A stretch of 30,802 bases of DNA from a virus, in the IMG/VR virus record IMGVR_UViG_3300042731_004505, positions 1-30,802 of that record. One strand, written 5' to 3'. Under the pieces are notes generated by a model. That model did no database searches, was not told the DNA's origin, and saw only the letters and a list, made by a program, of their open reading frames with translations. The position numbers were made by a program, and so were the translations under genes. The first letter of the stretch is position 1; every line of letters begins with the position of its first letter. This document shows, piece by piece, positions 1 to 8,254 of this stretch.

Positions 1-42
1 CTCGCTTTTTTTTCATCCAAAATAATCGGACCCAAAGAAGAC

Positions 43-480
43 ATGGCAGGTAGAAAAAGAAAACCGACAGAATTGAAACGGAAGCAAGGGACGTTGAGGC
101 CCTGCAGGGAAAATCCATCTGAGGTGAAGCCGGAAATCTGCATTCCTGATATTCCGGAATTTATTAGGGGTAATGATCGCGCTGTTCAAATCTGGAACCG
201 ATTGGCTCCTCAGCTTGAAAGAGATAAATTGCTGACGGACAGATATGCGGAGGCGTTTGGTCGTTATTGTTTTTGGCAGGCCCGGTTCGAGGAACTTGCT
301 CAAAATCAGAATATATTCCCGAGTCAGTTGAAGGATGCGGAATTGCAAATTTCTAGATTAAGTTCTCGTTTTGGATTTACACCGGCCGACATTTCTGAGA
401 TTAAGAATTTGCCGAAAGGTAAGGAAAAGAACCCATTTGAAGAAATGATGAATCAGGGTCGTAATAAAAATGCTGGCTGA
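43..480 (+). CDS. terS: Terminase small subunit, P27 family
   Basis: Small terminase subunit that recognises phage DNA and feeds it to the large subunit for packaging. The 145-residue product opens with MAGRKRKPTELKRKQGT, the basic N-terminus typical of the P27 family (usual pattern MAGRKPKPT..K..QG), followed by a mostly helical body (IWNRLAPQLERDKLLTDRY) that matches the family's central region. It is directly upstream of, and overlaps by 11 bases, the large subunit gene, which is the usual order. No strong ribosome binding site is visible before the ATG (only AAAGAAG). The 42 bases before it contain nothing else I can identify. Confidence 0.9.
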   Translation: MAGRKRKPTELKRKQGTLRPCRENPSEVKPEICIPDIPEFIRGNDRAVQIWNRLAPQLERDKLLTDRYAEAFGRYCFWQARFEELAQNQNIFPSQLKDAELQISRLSSRFGFTPADISEIKNLPKGKEKNPFEEMMNQGRNKNAG

Positions 481-2188
481 ATGTGAAATTCAATGCAGAT
501 CTGAGGCCATCGTTCACAGGTACATTGACGACGTACTTGGCGGAGCAATCCCCGCGTGTAAGTATGTCAAATTGGCTTGCCGGCGCCATTTGGATGATCT
601 CGAATATGGTCATGAAAGAGGATTATATTTCGATGCAGAGGCGGCTCAGGCCGTTATCGACCTAAAAGAAATGCTCAAGCATTCGAAAGGGAAATGGGCA
701 GGACAGCATTTGATTCTTGAGCCATGGCAGCAATTTGTTGATTGGGTTCTTTTCGGCTGGAAGCGGGATGATGGGACCCGGAGATTTAATGTTGCTTATG
801 AAGAAGTTGCAAGGAAAAACGGAAAATCGACTCAGATCGCTGCTACAGGAATTTATGGCCTGGGTTTTGATGGCGAAAACGGGGCCGAAATTTATTCTGT
901 TGCTACAAAAGAGGATCAGGCAAAAATTACATTTGACGAAGGCCAGAGAATGACTAAAAAGTCTGAGAATCTCGGAGGCCTTGCTCAGATAAATAAAAAG
1001 TCAACATATATTGAAGCCACTGAATCTTATTGGAAGCCTTTGGGTAAGGACTCTAAGACCCAGGACGGTTTAAATCCTCACATGGTTCTTGTGGATGAAT
1101 TCCATGCCCATCCAGATCGATCTATGCTTGATGTGATGGACTCTGCCGTTGGCGCCCGCAGTCAGCCGTTACTGCTTATCATTACAACGGCAGGTTTTAA
1201 CGTTCAGTCAGCGTGTTATCTCGAGAGGGATTATGCGATAAAAGTACTTGAGGGCACGATTGAGGACGATAGTTATTTTGCAATTATTTATACTTTGGAT
1301 CGTGATGAAACAACGGGAGAATTGTTTGATGACTGGACGAATCCGAAAGTGTGGATTAAGGCAAATCCAAATCTTGGAGTGTCACTTTATGAAAAAGATA
1401 TGAAGCGGATGTGTAGGAAGGCACAAAATGATCCGCTTACGGTAAACAACTTTTTGACAAAACGGCTTAATATCTGGACGACACAGGTCACAAAGTTTTT
1501 TAATATTGAAAAATGGAACATGTGTACTGATGCAGTTTCTTTGGATGAATTATCCGGGAAGCCTTGCTATCTTGGTGTGGATCTGAATTCAAAAATTGAT
1601 ATTGGTGCAATTCTATGCGTGTTTCCGTGGATAGATGGCCGCGTAGTGCTTTATCCAAAATTTTACTGCCCTCGTGATGGTGCTGAGGAACGCAGCAGGA
1701 AAGACAGGGTCCCGTATTTAGCATGGGCCGAACAGGGCTATTTGGAATTAACAGAGGGATCAAGAACAGATTATGAATATATAAAAAGTGATATTTGTAA
1801 ACTTTGGTCAATGTTTGATGTGATTAAAATGGGATTTGACCAGTGGAATTTTGAATACCTGTATCAAAGACTGATTTCTGACGGTATGGATTCGTCGAAG
1901 GTAATTGAGTATCCTCAGACAATCAAGAACATGAGCGAGCCGACTAAGGAATTATCTGCATTAGTCGTTGACGAAAAGCTTATTCATAACGGGAACCCTG
2001 TCCTTAGATGGATGGCAAGTAATACCGCTGTGTATCGAGATCCCAATGACAATGTCAGGCCTGTAAAAGAAAAATCCTCAGAAAAAATTGACGGCATTAT
2101 AGCGGCGATTATTGCGATGGGCATTATGCTTATTGAGCCTGAAAAAAAAGAGTCAGTATATGAGATTCGCGGACTATTAGTGATATGA
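470..2188 (+). CDS. terL: Terminase large subunit (ATPase and nuclease)
   Basis: Packaging motor: the N-terminal ATPase drives DNA into the prohead and the C-terminal RNase H-like nuclease cuts the concatemer. In the 572-residue product a Walker A variant, ARKNGKST, is at residues 114-121, Walker B MVLVDE is at 205-210, and the coupling motif IITTAG starts at 238. The nuclease half shows Asp371 (LGVDLNSK), Asp457 (GFDQWNFE) and Asp541 in EKIDGIIA, the C-terminal motif characteristic of this terminase family. Length is normal. The stop overlaps the portal start as ATGA, which implies translational coupling. Confidence 0.95.
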   Translation: MLAECEIQCRSEAIVHRYIDDVLGGAIPACKYVKLACRRHLDDLEYGHERGLYFDAEAAQAVIDLKEMLKHSKGKWAGQHLILEPWQQFVDWVLFGWKRDDGTRRFNVAYEEVARKNGKSTQIAATGIYGLGFDGENGAEIYSVATKEDQAKITFDEGQRMTKKSENLGGLAQINKKSTYIEATESYWKPLGKDSKTQDGLNPHMVLVDEFHAHPDRSMLDVMDSAVGARSQPLLLIITTAGFNVQSACYLERDYAIKVLEGTIEDDSYFAIIYTLDRDETTGELFDDWTNPKVWIKANPNLGVSLYEKDMKRMCRKAQNDPLTVNNFLTKRLNIWTTQVTKFFNIEKWNMCTDAVSLDELSGKPCYLGVDLNSKIDIGAILCVFPWIDGRVVLYPKFYCPRDGAEERSRKDRVPYLAWAEQGYLELTEGSRTDYEYIKSDICKLWSMFDVIKMGFDQWNFEYLYQRLISDGMDSSKVIEYPQTIKNMSEPTKELSALVVDEKLIHNGNPVLRWMASNTAVYRDPNDNVRPVKEKSSEKIDGIIAAIIAMGIMLIEPEKKESVYEIRGLLVI

Positions 2189-3621
2189 AATTTTTTGATA
2201 AAATTTTCAGCAGATTCGGTTATGTGAAGACATCTTCCCGGTCTCAGTGGGACGATTTCTGGTTTAGCGCTATTTCTGCATTGTCCGCTGCAGGTGTTGA
2301 AATCACGCCTGAAAACGCGTTAAGAGTTTCTGCGATATGGGCCTGCAATCGAGTAATTTCTGAGAGTGTTGCATCGTTGCCATTTATCGTTTATAGGCGC
2401 ATGCCAAGCGGCGGAAAGGAACGGGCTCCTGATCATCCTGTTTATAGGATATTTCAAAATGAACCGAATGAGATTCAGACAGATTACGAATATCGTGAGC
2501 AGATGCAGACGCATCTTAATTTGTACGCTAATGCATATTCTGAAATCGTTTTTAATCGTTACGGGCAGCCTGAATCGTTAAAAATGCCTACTCATCCGAC
2601 AATGGTAAAGATTGAAAAAATGGACGATGGAAGCATTCGGTATGTTTTTAAAGATGCCGGCGCTGAACGGGCATTAGTTCCTGGGCGTGTTTTTCATCTT
2701 AAGGGATTGTCTGTTGATGGTTATTACGGAATCTCACCTATTCAGGCCGGAAAAGATTCAATTGGTCTTGCCAGAGCCGCTGAATTATTTGGTTCCATGT
2801 TTTTTCAAAACGGAGCAAGACCGTCCGGGGTATTAAAACACCCTCAGGTTTTGACTGATAAGGCAAGAGATAATCTTAGAAATTCAGTTGCTCAGCAGTC
2901 AAAAAGCGGGACTTTGATACTCGAAGAAGGGATGGATTGGACTCAGACCACGGTTGTTCCTGAGGAAGCCCAGTTTATCGAGACACGTCAATTTCAAATT
3001 GAAGAAGTATGCCGATGGTATCGAATGCCGCCTCATAAAATTGCCCATTTATTAAGGGCGACATTTACAAATATTGAGCATCAAAGTACTGAGTTTGTTA
3101 CTGATACGTTAATGCCGCATTTAAAGCGGTGGGAAAAAAGAGCATCAAAATCATTATTTGTTGTTGATGGCGATGAGTATTTTGCGGAACATTTAGTTGA
3201 AGGCCTTTTGAGAGGTGACGTTAAGACCAGGACTGAAGCATATTCAAAATATATCAACAATGGTGTTATGTCGCCGAACGAAGTGAGGATTCTCGAAAAT
3301 ATGAATCCGAGAGATGGCGGTGATATTTATTTAACACCGATGAATATGACATCGAGCAATAATCGCAATTCAAATGAAAACGCCAGCATTGATGTCATTG
3401 ATCGGCTTGCAAAAGATGCCGCGGGCCGCATAGCAAATGCCGAAATAAACGGAGCAAGAACTGAAAAGTTTTACGCCAAACATCATAAATATATTCAATT
3501 AGTTTTGCAGCCATTCGGCGTGTCTGCTGATCCACGTTTAATGACGATGCAGTCCGGAATTGATGAGAATAATTTAGAAGACAGTATATATACTTTAATT
3601 ATGGGGCAATTCAATGCATGA
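2185..3621 (+). CDS. Portal protein, HK97-like
   Basis: Dodecameric portal at the head vertex through which DNA enters and leaves, and onto which the neck assembles. The 478-residue product has hallmarks of the HK97-type portal family: the N-terminal RVSAIWACNRVISESVASLP segment, HPVYRIFQNEPN, and the central GYYGISPIQAGKDSIGLA and PPHKIAHLLRATFTNIEHQS segments. Length is typical. It lies between TerL (ATGA overlap) and the prohead protease (8-base overlap), the standard HK97 order. The C-terminal ~75 residues are polar and less conserved. Confidence 0.95.
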   Translation: MKFFDKIFSRFGYVKTSSRSQWDDFWFSAISALSAAGVEITPENALRVSAIWACNRVISESVASLPFIVYRRMPSGGKERAPDHPVYRIFQNEPNEIQTDYEYREQMQTHLNLYANAYSEIVFNRYGQPESLKMPTHPTMVKIEKMDDGSIRYVFKDAGAERALVPGRVFHLKGLSVDGYYGISPIQAGKDSIGLARAAELFGSMFFQNGARPSGVLKHPQVLTDKARDNLRNSVAQQSKSGTLILEEGMDWTQTTVVPEEAQFIETRQFQIEEVCRWYRMPPHKIAHLLRATFTNIEHQSTEFVTDTLMPHLKRWEKRASKSLFVVDGDEYFAEHLVEGLLRGDVKTRTEAYSKYINNGVMSPNEVRILENMNPRDGGDIYLTPMNMTSSNNRNSNENASIDVIDRLAKDAAGRIANAEINGARTEKFYAKHHKYIQLVLQPFGVSADPRLMTMQSGIDENNLEDSIYTLIMGQFNA

Positions 3622-4486
3622 GTATAATCAAATAATAAAGGCTTTGCAGTCGTATGTTTGGGCGATAATACCTGAAAAAATGGATGAAATATTGTTTATG
3701 CTCAATGCGAGGCTCAACAACCAGCCTTACGAAAAAGCGGCGGCCAGGCGTGCGACGAGCTTTAAAGATGTTAAAGGCAAAATTGCTGTTTTGAATATAT
3801 TCGGAACGATTGTGCAGCACGCCGATATGTTTACTGAATGGTCTGGCGGAACATCGACTGAAAATGTCGGAAAAGTATTTGATTCGCTTATCGAAGACAG
3901 TGGGATCGGAGCTGTCGTTTTAAATATTCACTCCCCAGGCGGATCTACGTGGGGAGTCCAGGAATTATCTGATAAGATTTATAATGCCAGGGGCGAAAAA
4001 CCTATTGTCTCAGTCGCAAATTCGATGGCCGGATCTGCAGCTTACTGGATCGGGACTGCGGCTGATGAGTTTATTGTAACGCCAGGAGGCGATGTCGGGT
4101 CTATCGGAGTGTATGCTATCCACGTCGATGAATCAAAACTTGATGAAAATTTAGGCTTGAAATATACAATTATCAAGGCCGGAAAATATAAGGCTGAAGG
4201 GAACCCGTTTGAGTCGCTAAGCGAAGAGGCTATTGATTACTATCAAAGTCATGTTAATGATACTTATGATGCTTTTGTCGGTGCCGTGGCCAGAAACAGA
4301 GGCGTTACGGTTTCAATAGTAAAGTCTGATTTTGGTCAAGGCCGTATGTTAAATGCTAAAAATGCACTTTCAGCAAAAATGGTTGACAGAATTGCAACAT
4401 TTGATGATGTGATTAAAGATATGATCGGAAGTAGAAAAACGAACTCAAATAAAAGAGCCAGTTTGGAGATCAAAAGACGAAGATAG
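3614..4486 (+). CDS. Prohead protease, S49 (SppA/lambda C-like) family
   Basis: Serine protease that cleaves the capsid scaffold during head maturation. The 290-residue product is a single S49 domain: SPGG at residues 107-110, the catalytic serine in NSMAGSAAY (Ser141), and the general-base lysine in AGKYKAEGNPFESLS, most likely Lys193 by comparison with lambda gpC. A conserved GDVGSIGVYA segment lies between them. It overlaps the portal gene by 8 bases. Many HK97-like phages use an S78 protease here, so S49 puts this head module in the lambda C-like protease class. No separate scaffold gene follows; the scaffold is probably the capsid protein's own N-terminal region. Confidence 0.93.
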   Translation: MHEYNQIIKALQSYVWAIIPEKMDEILFMLNARLNNQPYEKAAARRATSFKDVKGKIAVLNIFGTIVQHADMFTEWSGGTSTENVGKVFDSLIEDSGIGAVVLNIHSPGGSTWGVQELSDKIYNARGEKPIVSVANSMAGSAAYWIGTAADEFIVTPGGDVGSIGVYAIHVDESKLDENLGLKYTIIKAGKYKAEGNPFESLSEEAIDYYQSHVNDTYDAFVGAVARNRGVTVSIVKSDFGQGRMLNAKNALSAKMVDRIATFDDVIKDMIGSRKTNSNKRASLEIKRRR

Positions 4487-4493
4487 GTTAAAT

Positions 4494-4598
4494 CCAAAAA
4501 GAAAGTAGGCAGCGGCGGGAGTCATGACCCGCTTGATGCCGTAATCATCGCAGCCTATTACGGGGGCTTGTCGAAAGACAGGTCCCTTTTCTTTTTGG
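4494..4598 (+). ncRNA. Candidate structured RNA (four-way junction) before the capsid gene
   Basis: The protease-capsid gap folds by eye into a compact cloverleaf. A closing stem pairs 4494-4504 (CCAAAAAGAAA) with 4588-4598 (TTTCTTTTTGG), 11 bp plus a G-U. Inside are P2 (4508-4511 with 4537-4540 and 4515-4519 with 4528-4532), P3 (4541-4545 with 4557-4561) and P4 (4563-4572 with 4577-4586, GAAA tetraloop). Linkers are only 0-2 bases. It is not a tRNA: loop sizes and stem lengths do not fit. I recognise no known riboswitch class. A role in transcript attenuation or processing before the most highly expressed head gene is inference. Confidence 0.6.
4563..4596 (+). terminator. Terminator-like hairpin with GAAA tetraloop
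   Basis: A 10-bp stem (4563-4572 with 4577-4586, two G-U pairs) closed by GAAA is followed at once by TTTTCTTTTT. This is a textbook intrinsic terminator inside the late operon. The same U-rich run is the 3' strand of the closing stem described for 4494-4598, so termination and the cloverleaf would compete for it. Partial termination here could set capsid output relative to the upstream packaging genes. Confidence 0.6.
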
Positions 4599-4604
4599 TT
4601 TGAT

Positions 4605-4633
4605 ATGGCGGTAGCCATGGTGTGCGGTAGCAC
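4605..4633 (+). promoter_or_regulatory. Two tandem GGTA-loop hairpins upstream of the capsid start
   Basis: Two adjacent small hairpins share the octamer GCGGTAGC. The first is ATGGC-GGTA-GCCAT (4605-4618) and the second GTGC-GGTA-GCAC (4622-4633). The loops are identical while the outer stem pairs differ but stay complementary, as expected for selected RNA structure. They lie 40-68 bases before the capsid ATG. A protein-binding leader (autoregulation) or an extension of the upstream cloverleaf is possible. The function is inferred only. Confidence 0.5.
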
Positions 4634-4672
4634 GGATAGTGTTAAAACAACAACTGAACAAGGAATAAGAAG

Positions 4673-6013
4673 ATGAATGAATTACTCAAGTTAAAAAACA
4701 GAAAGGCAAAAGCCCTTGACAGTGCGGCGGCCGTTCTGAAGATCGCCGAGGATGAAGATCGCGAAATGACTGAGGAAGAAAAGTCGATGTATGACGGCTT
4801 TGTCTCCGAGGCAGATGCACTTCAAACTCGCATCGATGCAAGAGAGGCTATCATTGACCGCATTGAAAAAACGCCTGCATCCGAAAATGCTGAAGTCGAA
4901 AATGCTGTCGAGAGAGTCACTGACGGAACCCCCGCGTTTTTGAAAGCAAAAAATTATGGCTACGAAAAGGGTATTGGTGAATTTGCCCTTGAAGTTCAAA
5001 ACGCCGGAAACCGTGGGCTCCAGGAAGGCAGCAAGCTTGCAATTATTGAAAAGCATGCCGCTGCAACCGGTATGAGTATCGGTGTCGGATCTGATGGCGG
5101 TTTTTTGCTTCCTCCATTATTCTCTGATCGAATTTATGAAGGCGTATTCAGTTCTGAGTCACTGCTGGGGATGACTGACAGTTATCCGGTTCAGGTCGGC
5201 CAGACTCTGGAAATGCCTGCGGTTAATGAGACATCAAGGGCAGCCGGCTCTCGACATGGCGGTGTTCGCGGTTACTGGCTTGCGGAAGCGGCTCAAATGA
5301 CCGGGTCTAAACCGGCATTTCGCAAAATTGCATTGAAGCCTAAAAAGCTTGGCGTTCTTTGCTATGCAACGGATGAATTACTGATGAACGTCTCTGCATT
5401 GAGCAGATTTTTGGCAAGCGCGTCCATTGATGAGATCAACTTCCTCATTGGAGATTCAATTGTTAACGGTGACGGTGTTGGAAAGCCAATTGGAATTCTC
5501 AGTTCCGGATGTGTTGTGTCTATCACGAAAGAATCGTCCCAGGCAGCCGACACGGTTGTTGCCGGAAATATCAATAAGATGTGGGCTCGTTTGTTTGCGA
5601 GGTCAAGAGGCAATGCGGTATGGCTCATTAACCAGGATGTTGATCCTCAGCTCGACGGCATTAATATTCCACTGACGGATGTTGGTGGGACGGCCACTGT
5701 CGGCGGATTTGCAGTTAAGGTCTACAACGCTGACAATTACACCCTCAAGGGCCGTCCGATTATGCCGATTGAGTACTGCCAGACTGTTGGCGATGCCGGC
5801 GATGTGATCCTTGCTGATATGATGGGCTATGTCACTGGTTATACGGCAGGCGTGGATTCTGCAATGAGTATTCATCTGAGGTTTGACTACAATGAAACCG
5901 CGTTCCGATTCATCTTTGCCGTGGATGGTCAGACCTGGCTGAATTCTGCCGTGACACCATACAAAGGGTCTAATACTCAATCTCACTTCCTCAAAATCGC
6001 TGCAAGAGCGTAA
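4673..6013 (+). CDS. Major capsid protein, HK97 fold
   Basis: Forms the icosahedral head. In the 446-residue product, residues 1-75 are charged and predicted coiled coil (MNELLKLKNRKAKALD onward), matching the delta/scaffold domain removed by the prohead protease. The HK97-fold core starts near 130 and contains GGFLLPPLFSDRI (142-154), as in other HK97-type capsid proteins. The C-terminal part has the usual DMMGYVTGYTAGVDSAMS-like segment. The ATG has an AAGGA ribosome binding site 8 bases upstream. Its leader is unusually structured. The exact cleavage site cannot be read from sequence alone. Confidence 0.95.
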   Translation: MNELLKLKNRKAKALDSAAAVLKIAEDEDREMTEEEKSMYDGFVSEADALQTRIDAREAIIDRIEKTPASENAEVENAVERVTDGTPAFLKAKNYGYEKGIGEFALEVQNAGNRGLQEGSKLAIIEKHAAATGMSIGVGSDGGFLLPPLFSDRIYEGVFSSESLLGMTDSYPVQVGQTLEMPAVNETSRAAGSRHGGVRGYWLAEAAQMTGSKPAFRKIALKPKKLGVLCYATDELLMNVSALSRFLASASIDEINFLIGDSIVNGDGVGKPIGILSSGCVVSITKESSQAADTVVAGNINKMWARLFARSRGNAVWLINQDVDPQLDGINIPLTDVGGTATVGGFAVKVYNADNYTLKGRPIMPIEYCQTVGDAGDVILADMMGYVTGYTAGVDSAMSIHLRFDYNETAFRFIFAVDGQTWLNSAVTPYKGSNTQSHFLKIAARA

Positions 6014-6028
6014 GAAAGGTGAAAGATT

Positions 6029-6505
6029 ATGAAAAGTGTTGAAATTGAAAAACCAGTAACAGGGCTTGCCCCTATTACGCCGAGTACGTCAACGCCGGAT
6101 TATGTCAGCATGAAAAATGCAGGGCACCTTACTATTTATATTTTGGCTGACAACTCGACAAGTGTCACGGGATCGGCAATCACGCTGAAACAGGCAACGG
6201 CCGTAGCGGGAACGTCTGAAAAAGCTCTTGGGTTCAGCCATGTATGGGCCAATGAAGACACTGGGGCCGGCGACACGCTCACAAAGACAACCGTAACGAG
6301 TGACACATTCACGACGGATGATACGGATAACAAAAACCTCCTGTACGTGATTGAGATCGATGCTGAAGATCTTGACACGGATAATGGGTTTGATTGTGTC
6401 CGCGTCGGTACCGGGGACGCTTCGGGCACTGTTTTGAGCGTGCTTTATGTGCTTAAAGAGTTGCGTTACAAACAGTCGACACCCCCTGCTGCAATTACTG
6501 ATTAA
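6029..6505 (+). CDS. Putative capsid decoration or minor head protein
   Basis: The 158-residue product starts MKSVEIEKPVTGLAP and is rich in Thr, Ser, Val and Asp, suggesting an all-beta fold. The segment SMKNAGHLTIYI and a Cys-free Thr-rich middle resemble virion proteins often encoded right after the capsid gene. There is no signal peptide or membrane segment. It has an AAAGGTG ribosome binding site and lies 15 bases after the capsid gene, so the two are co-translated. Head decoration or a head-fibre base is the likely role from position. I cannot assign a named family. Confidence 0.6.
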   Translation: MKSVEIEKPVTGLAPITPSTSTPDYVSMKNAGHLTIYILADNSTSVTGSAITLKQATAVAGTSEKALGFSHVWANEDTGAGDTLTKTTVTSDTFTTDDTDNKNLLYVIEIDAEDLDTDNGFDCVRVGTGDASGTVLSVLYVLKELRYKQSTPPAAITD

Positions 6506-6513
6506 CGTTAACC

Positions 6514-6537
6514 GGGGCGGGGTGTATGCTCCGCCCC
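6514..6537 (+). promoter_or_regulatory. GC-rich hairpin in the head operon
   Basis: GGGGCGG (6514-6520) pairs perfectly with CCGCCCC (6531-6537) across a 10-base loop. No T-run follows, so it is a poor intrinsic terminator and more likely stabilises the upstream capsid/decoration message. An ATG at 6526 lies in the loop and is in frame with the next gene, but a later ATG fits that family better. Confidence 0.5.
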
Positions 6538-6552
6538 ATATTTGAGCATTTT

Positions 6553-7140
6553 ATGAATTGGAAAGTTACCACAGAACCGACGAATGAGCCTGTCGCGCGG
6601 ACAGAAGCAAAATTGCATCTAAAAGTTGATTATACAACAGATGACGATTTGATTGATGAGCTTATAAAAACCGCGAGGCAATGGTGTGAGGATTACGAGG
6701 GAAGATCTTATATGACTCAGACCATAACGTTATACATGGATTCTTTTTGTTCTGACGTGATTTATTTGCCGAGGCCTCCAATTTTGTCAGTCGACAGTGT
6801 TAAATATCTTGATGATACGGATACATGGCAGACATTAGACACGTCGATTTATGACGTTGATTTGTTTTCAAACGTTGGGCGGATCATTTTGGCGTATGGT
6901 CAGTCATGGCCTACGACACTTGCGGACAGAAATGCTGTCCAAATCATTTATAAAACCGGATACAGCGAAACGGCCGCTGACGCAAGCAAGATACCGTCTA
7001 GAGTTAAATCGGCCATGAAGCTTATTGTAGGACACTTGTATGAGAACAGGGAGAACTCGATTATTGGCTTAACGGCTCAAAACATACCGATGGGAGCAAC
7101 ATCGCTACTGAATGACAGGGTGTTTTATGCGGGCAGGTAG
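6553..7140 (+). CDS. Head-tail connector, gp6/phiE125 gp8-like
   Basis: Adaptor ring below the portal. The product fits the gp6-like connector family: the N-terminal EPTNEPVARTEAKLHLKVD, then DDDLIDELIKTARQWCEDYEGRS, then a beta-rich middle ending in VQIIYKTGYS, and a C-terminal helix SAMKLIVGHLYENRE. I start at MNWKV (6553) because family members begin M.W.V..EP. An in-frame ATG at 6526 would add nine residues but lies in a hairpin loop. The 3' end overlaps the head-closure gene. Confidence 0.85.
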   Translation: MNWKVTTEPTNEPVARTEAKLHLKVDYTTDDDLIDELIKTARQWCEDYEGRSYMTQTITLYMDSFCSDVIYLPRPPILSVDSVKYLDDTDTWQTLDTSIYDVDLFSNVGRIILAYGQSWPTTLADRNAVQIIYKTGYSETAADASKIPSRVKSAMKLIVGHLYENRENSIIGLTAQNIPMGATSLLNDRVFYAGR

Positions 7141-7444
7141 ACTGAGACATCGCGTTAATCTTCAAAGCTATACTGAGACACAGGACAGCACGGGTCATCC
7201 TTCGAAGTCAGGGTCTACTTTTGCTACTGTTTGGGCAGACATTCAGCCATTAAGAGGATCTGAGGACAGAGAGGCGCAGCGATTGACGGGCTCTCAGCAA
7301 TTTAAGATTACGATCAGATATAATTCAGCAATTGATATTAAATCAAAGGTCGTTGAAGGATCTGATACTTATGAGATTAACTCAATCTCTGATTACCGTG
7401 AAATACACAGATTTATGGAATTAACATGCACAAGGAGTGTTTGA
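7127..7444 (+). CDS. Head closure (head-tail joining) protein
   Basis: Stopper/joining protein of the SPP1 gp16-like class that closes the neck after packaging. The 105-residue product starts MRAGRLRHRVNLQ, the family's N-terminal signature, with DSTGHPSKS and FATVWADIQPLRGSE following, the latter matching the usual W..v.pl.g.E motif. The sheet ends in YEINSISDYREIHRFMELTC. An upstream in-frame ATG at 7112 would add MTGCF but the family start favours 7127. It overlaps the connector gene by 14 bases, so it is probably translationally coupled. Confidence 0.85.
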   Translation: MRAGRLRHRVNLQSYTETQDSTGHPSKSGSTFATVWADIQPLRGSEDREAQRLTGSQQFKITIRYNSAIDIKSKVVEGSDTYEINSISDYREIHRFMELTCTRSV

Positions 7445-7445
7445 A

Positions 7446-7868
7446 ATGAGTGACGGAGTTATAGGCCATGGCGCAACTCTTGTTGGTGCCACAACCGGAA
7501 CGATTGGGAATATCACCGATCTAACAGCCGGATCAGTTTCTGTGTCTGTCGCAGAATATACCACGATGGATTCAACAGATAAATGGAAAGAATTTCTTGC
7601 CGCGACAAAAGATGCAGGAGAGATCACATTTACCTGTAATTACGATGGTGCATCCGGTGGGACTGCGAATGATATTTATACAAACGTTGGTTTAGATCCT
7701 GAGGTCTGGACAGTTACTTTTAATGATAACGTAACGGGTTCTAAGCTGGCAGCGAGCGGTTTTATTTCCGGCGTTGAATGTACAGGTGCCACGGATGATG
7801 TCGTAACAATGAATGTTACCATCAAACTAACAGGGGCATTGAGCCATACCGCAAATTCAGGATCATAA
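7446..7868 (+). CDS. Tail tube protein
   Basis: Major tube subunit of a non-contractile tail, inferred from fold-like features and position. The 140-residue product begins MSDGVIGHGATL, followed by ITDLTAGSVSVSVAEYTTMDSTDKWKEF; the pattern of a sheet with a T.MDS..W..F segment is typical of lambda V/TTP-like tube proteins. The C-terminal half (VWTVTFNDNVTGSKLAASGF..VECTGATDDVVTMNVTIKLTG) is also characteristic. The ATG is set by AGGAG 8 bases upstream; a GTG at 7437 lies inside that site and is rejected. The tail chaperone gene follows, as expected. Confidence 0.85.
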   Translation: MSDGVIGHGATLVGATTGTIGNITDLTAGSVSVSVAEYTTMDSTDKWKEFLAATKDAGEITFTCNYDGASGGTANDIYTNVGLDPEVWTVTFNDNVTGSKLAASGFISGVECTGATDDVVTMNVTIKLTGALSHTANSGS

Positions 7869-7870
7869 CT

Positions 7871-8254
7871 ATGCTGACAAAAGAACAGATATTATCTGCA
7901 AATGATCTTCCGACTCAAGTCGTTAATGTGCCTGAATGGAACGGATCGGTTATTGTTAAAACAATGACAGGCCTTGAACGGGACTCTTTTGAAGAATCGA
8001 TGCTGAAAGCAGATAAAAAAAGCATTGCTTACGTTGGTTCTAAGTCTCGTTTGTGTGTCAGATGCATTGTTGACGATTCAGGGAAGCGAATTTTTTCCGA
8101 CGAAGATGCAGAGGCGTTAGGAAAAAAATCTGCGCCAGCCATTAATCGCATTTATGATGTAGCAGCCAGGATTAACGGCATAAACAAGGAAGACATTGAC
8201 GAGCTTGAAAAAAACTCAGAAACCGGCCAGAACGACGATTCTATTTCCGACTAG
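7871..8254 (+). CDS. Tail assembly chaperone (gpG-like)
   Basis: Chaperone that coats the tape measure during tail assembly. The 127-residue unshifted product has the usual pattern MLTKEQILSANDLPTQVVNVPEWNG, VIVKTMTGLERDSFE, VRCIVDDSGKRIFSDED and a helical end AINRIYDVAARINGI. It sits between the tail tube gene and the tape measure gene. A canonical slippery heptamer near its 3' end lets a fraction of ribosomes shift into the downstream frame, giving the longer GT form, as in lambda G/GT. Both products are normally needed in a fixed ratio. Confidence 0.85.
   Translation: MLTKEQILSANDLPTQVVNVPEWNGSVIVKTMTGLERDSFEESMLKADKKSIAYVGSKSRLCVRCIVDDSGKRIFSDEDAEALGKKSAPAINRIYDVAARINGINKEDIDELEKNSETGQNDDSISD
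8209..8215 (+). promoter_or_regulatory. -1 programmed frameshift site A AAA AAC
   Basis: In the gpG frame the codons read GAA AAA AAC TCA, so the heptamer A-AAA-AAC has exactly the phase needed for simultaneous -1 slippage. After slipping, translation continues without a stop from 8215 to 8526 and gives a fusion of about 218 residues. The downstream frame reads RFYFRLALSLGMTVKELLG, the typical GT joint in tail chaperones. No strong downstream pseudoknot is obvious by eye. Confidence 0.85.

Noticed and set aside
4494-4598. tRNA-like gene in the capsid leader
   Set aside because: The cloverleaf has a 12-bp closing stem and non-tRNA loops, and no T-loop TTCNANN sequence.
6526-6552. Upstream start for the connector gene
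   Set aside because: The ATG lies in the loop of a GC-rich hairpin, and the family's N-terminal pattern starts at MNWKV (6553).
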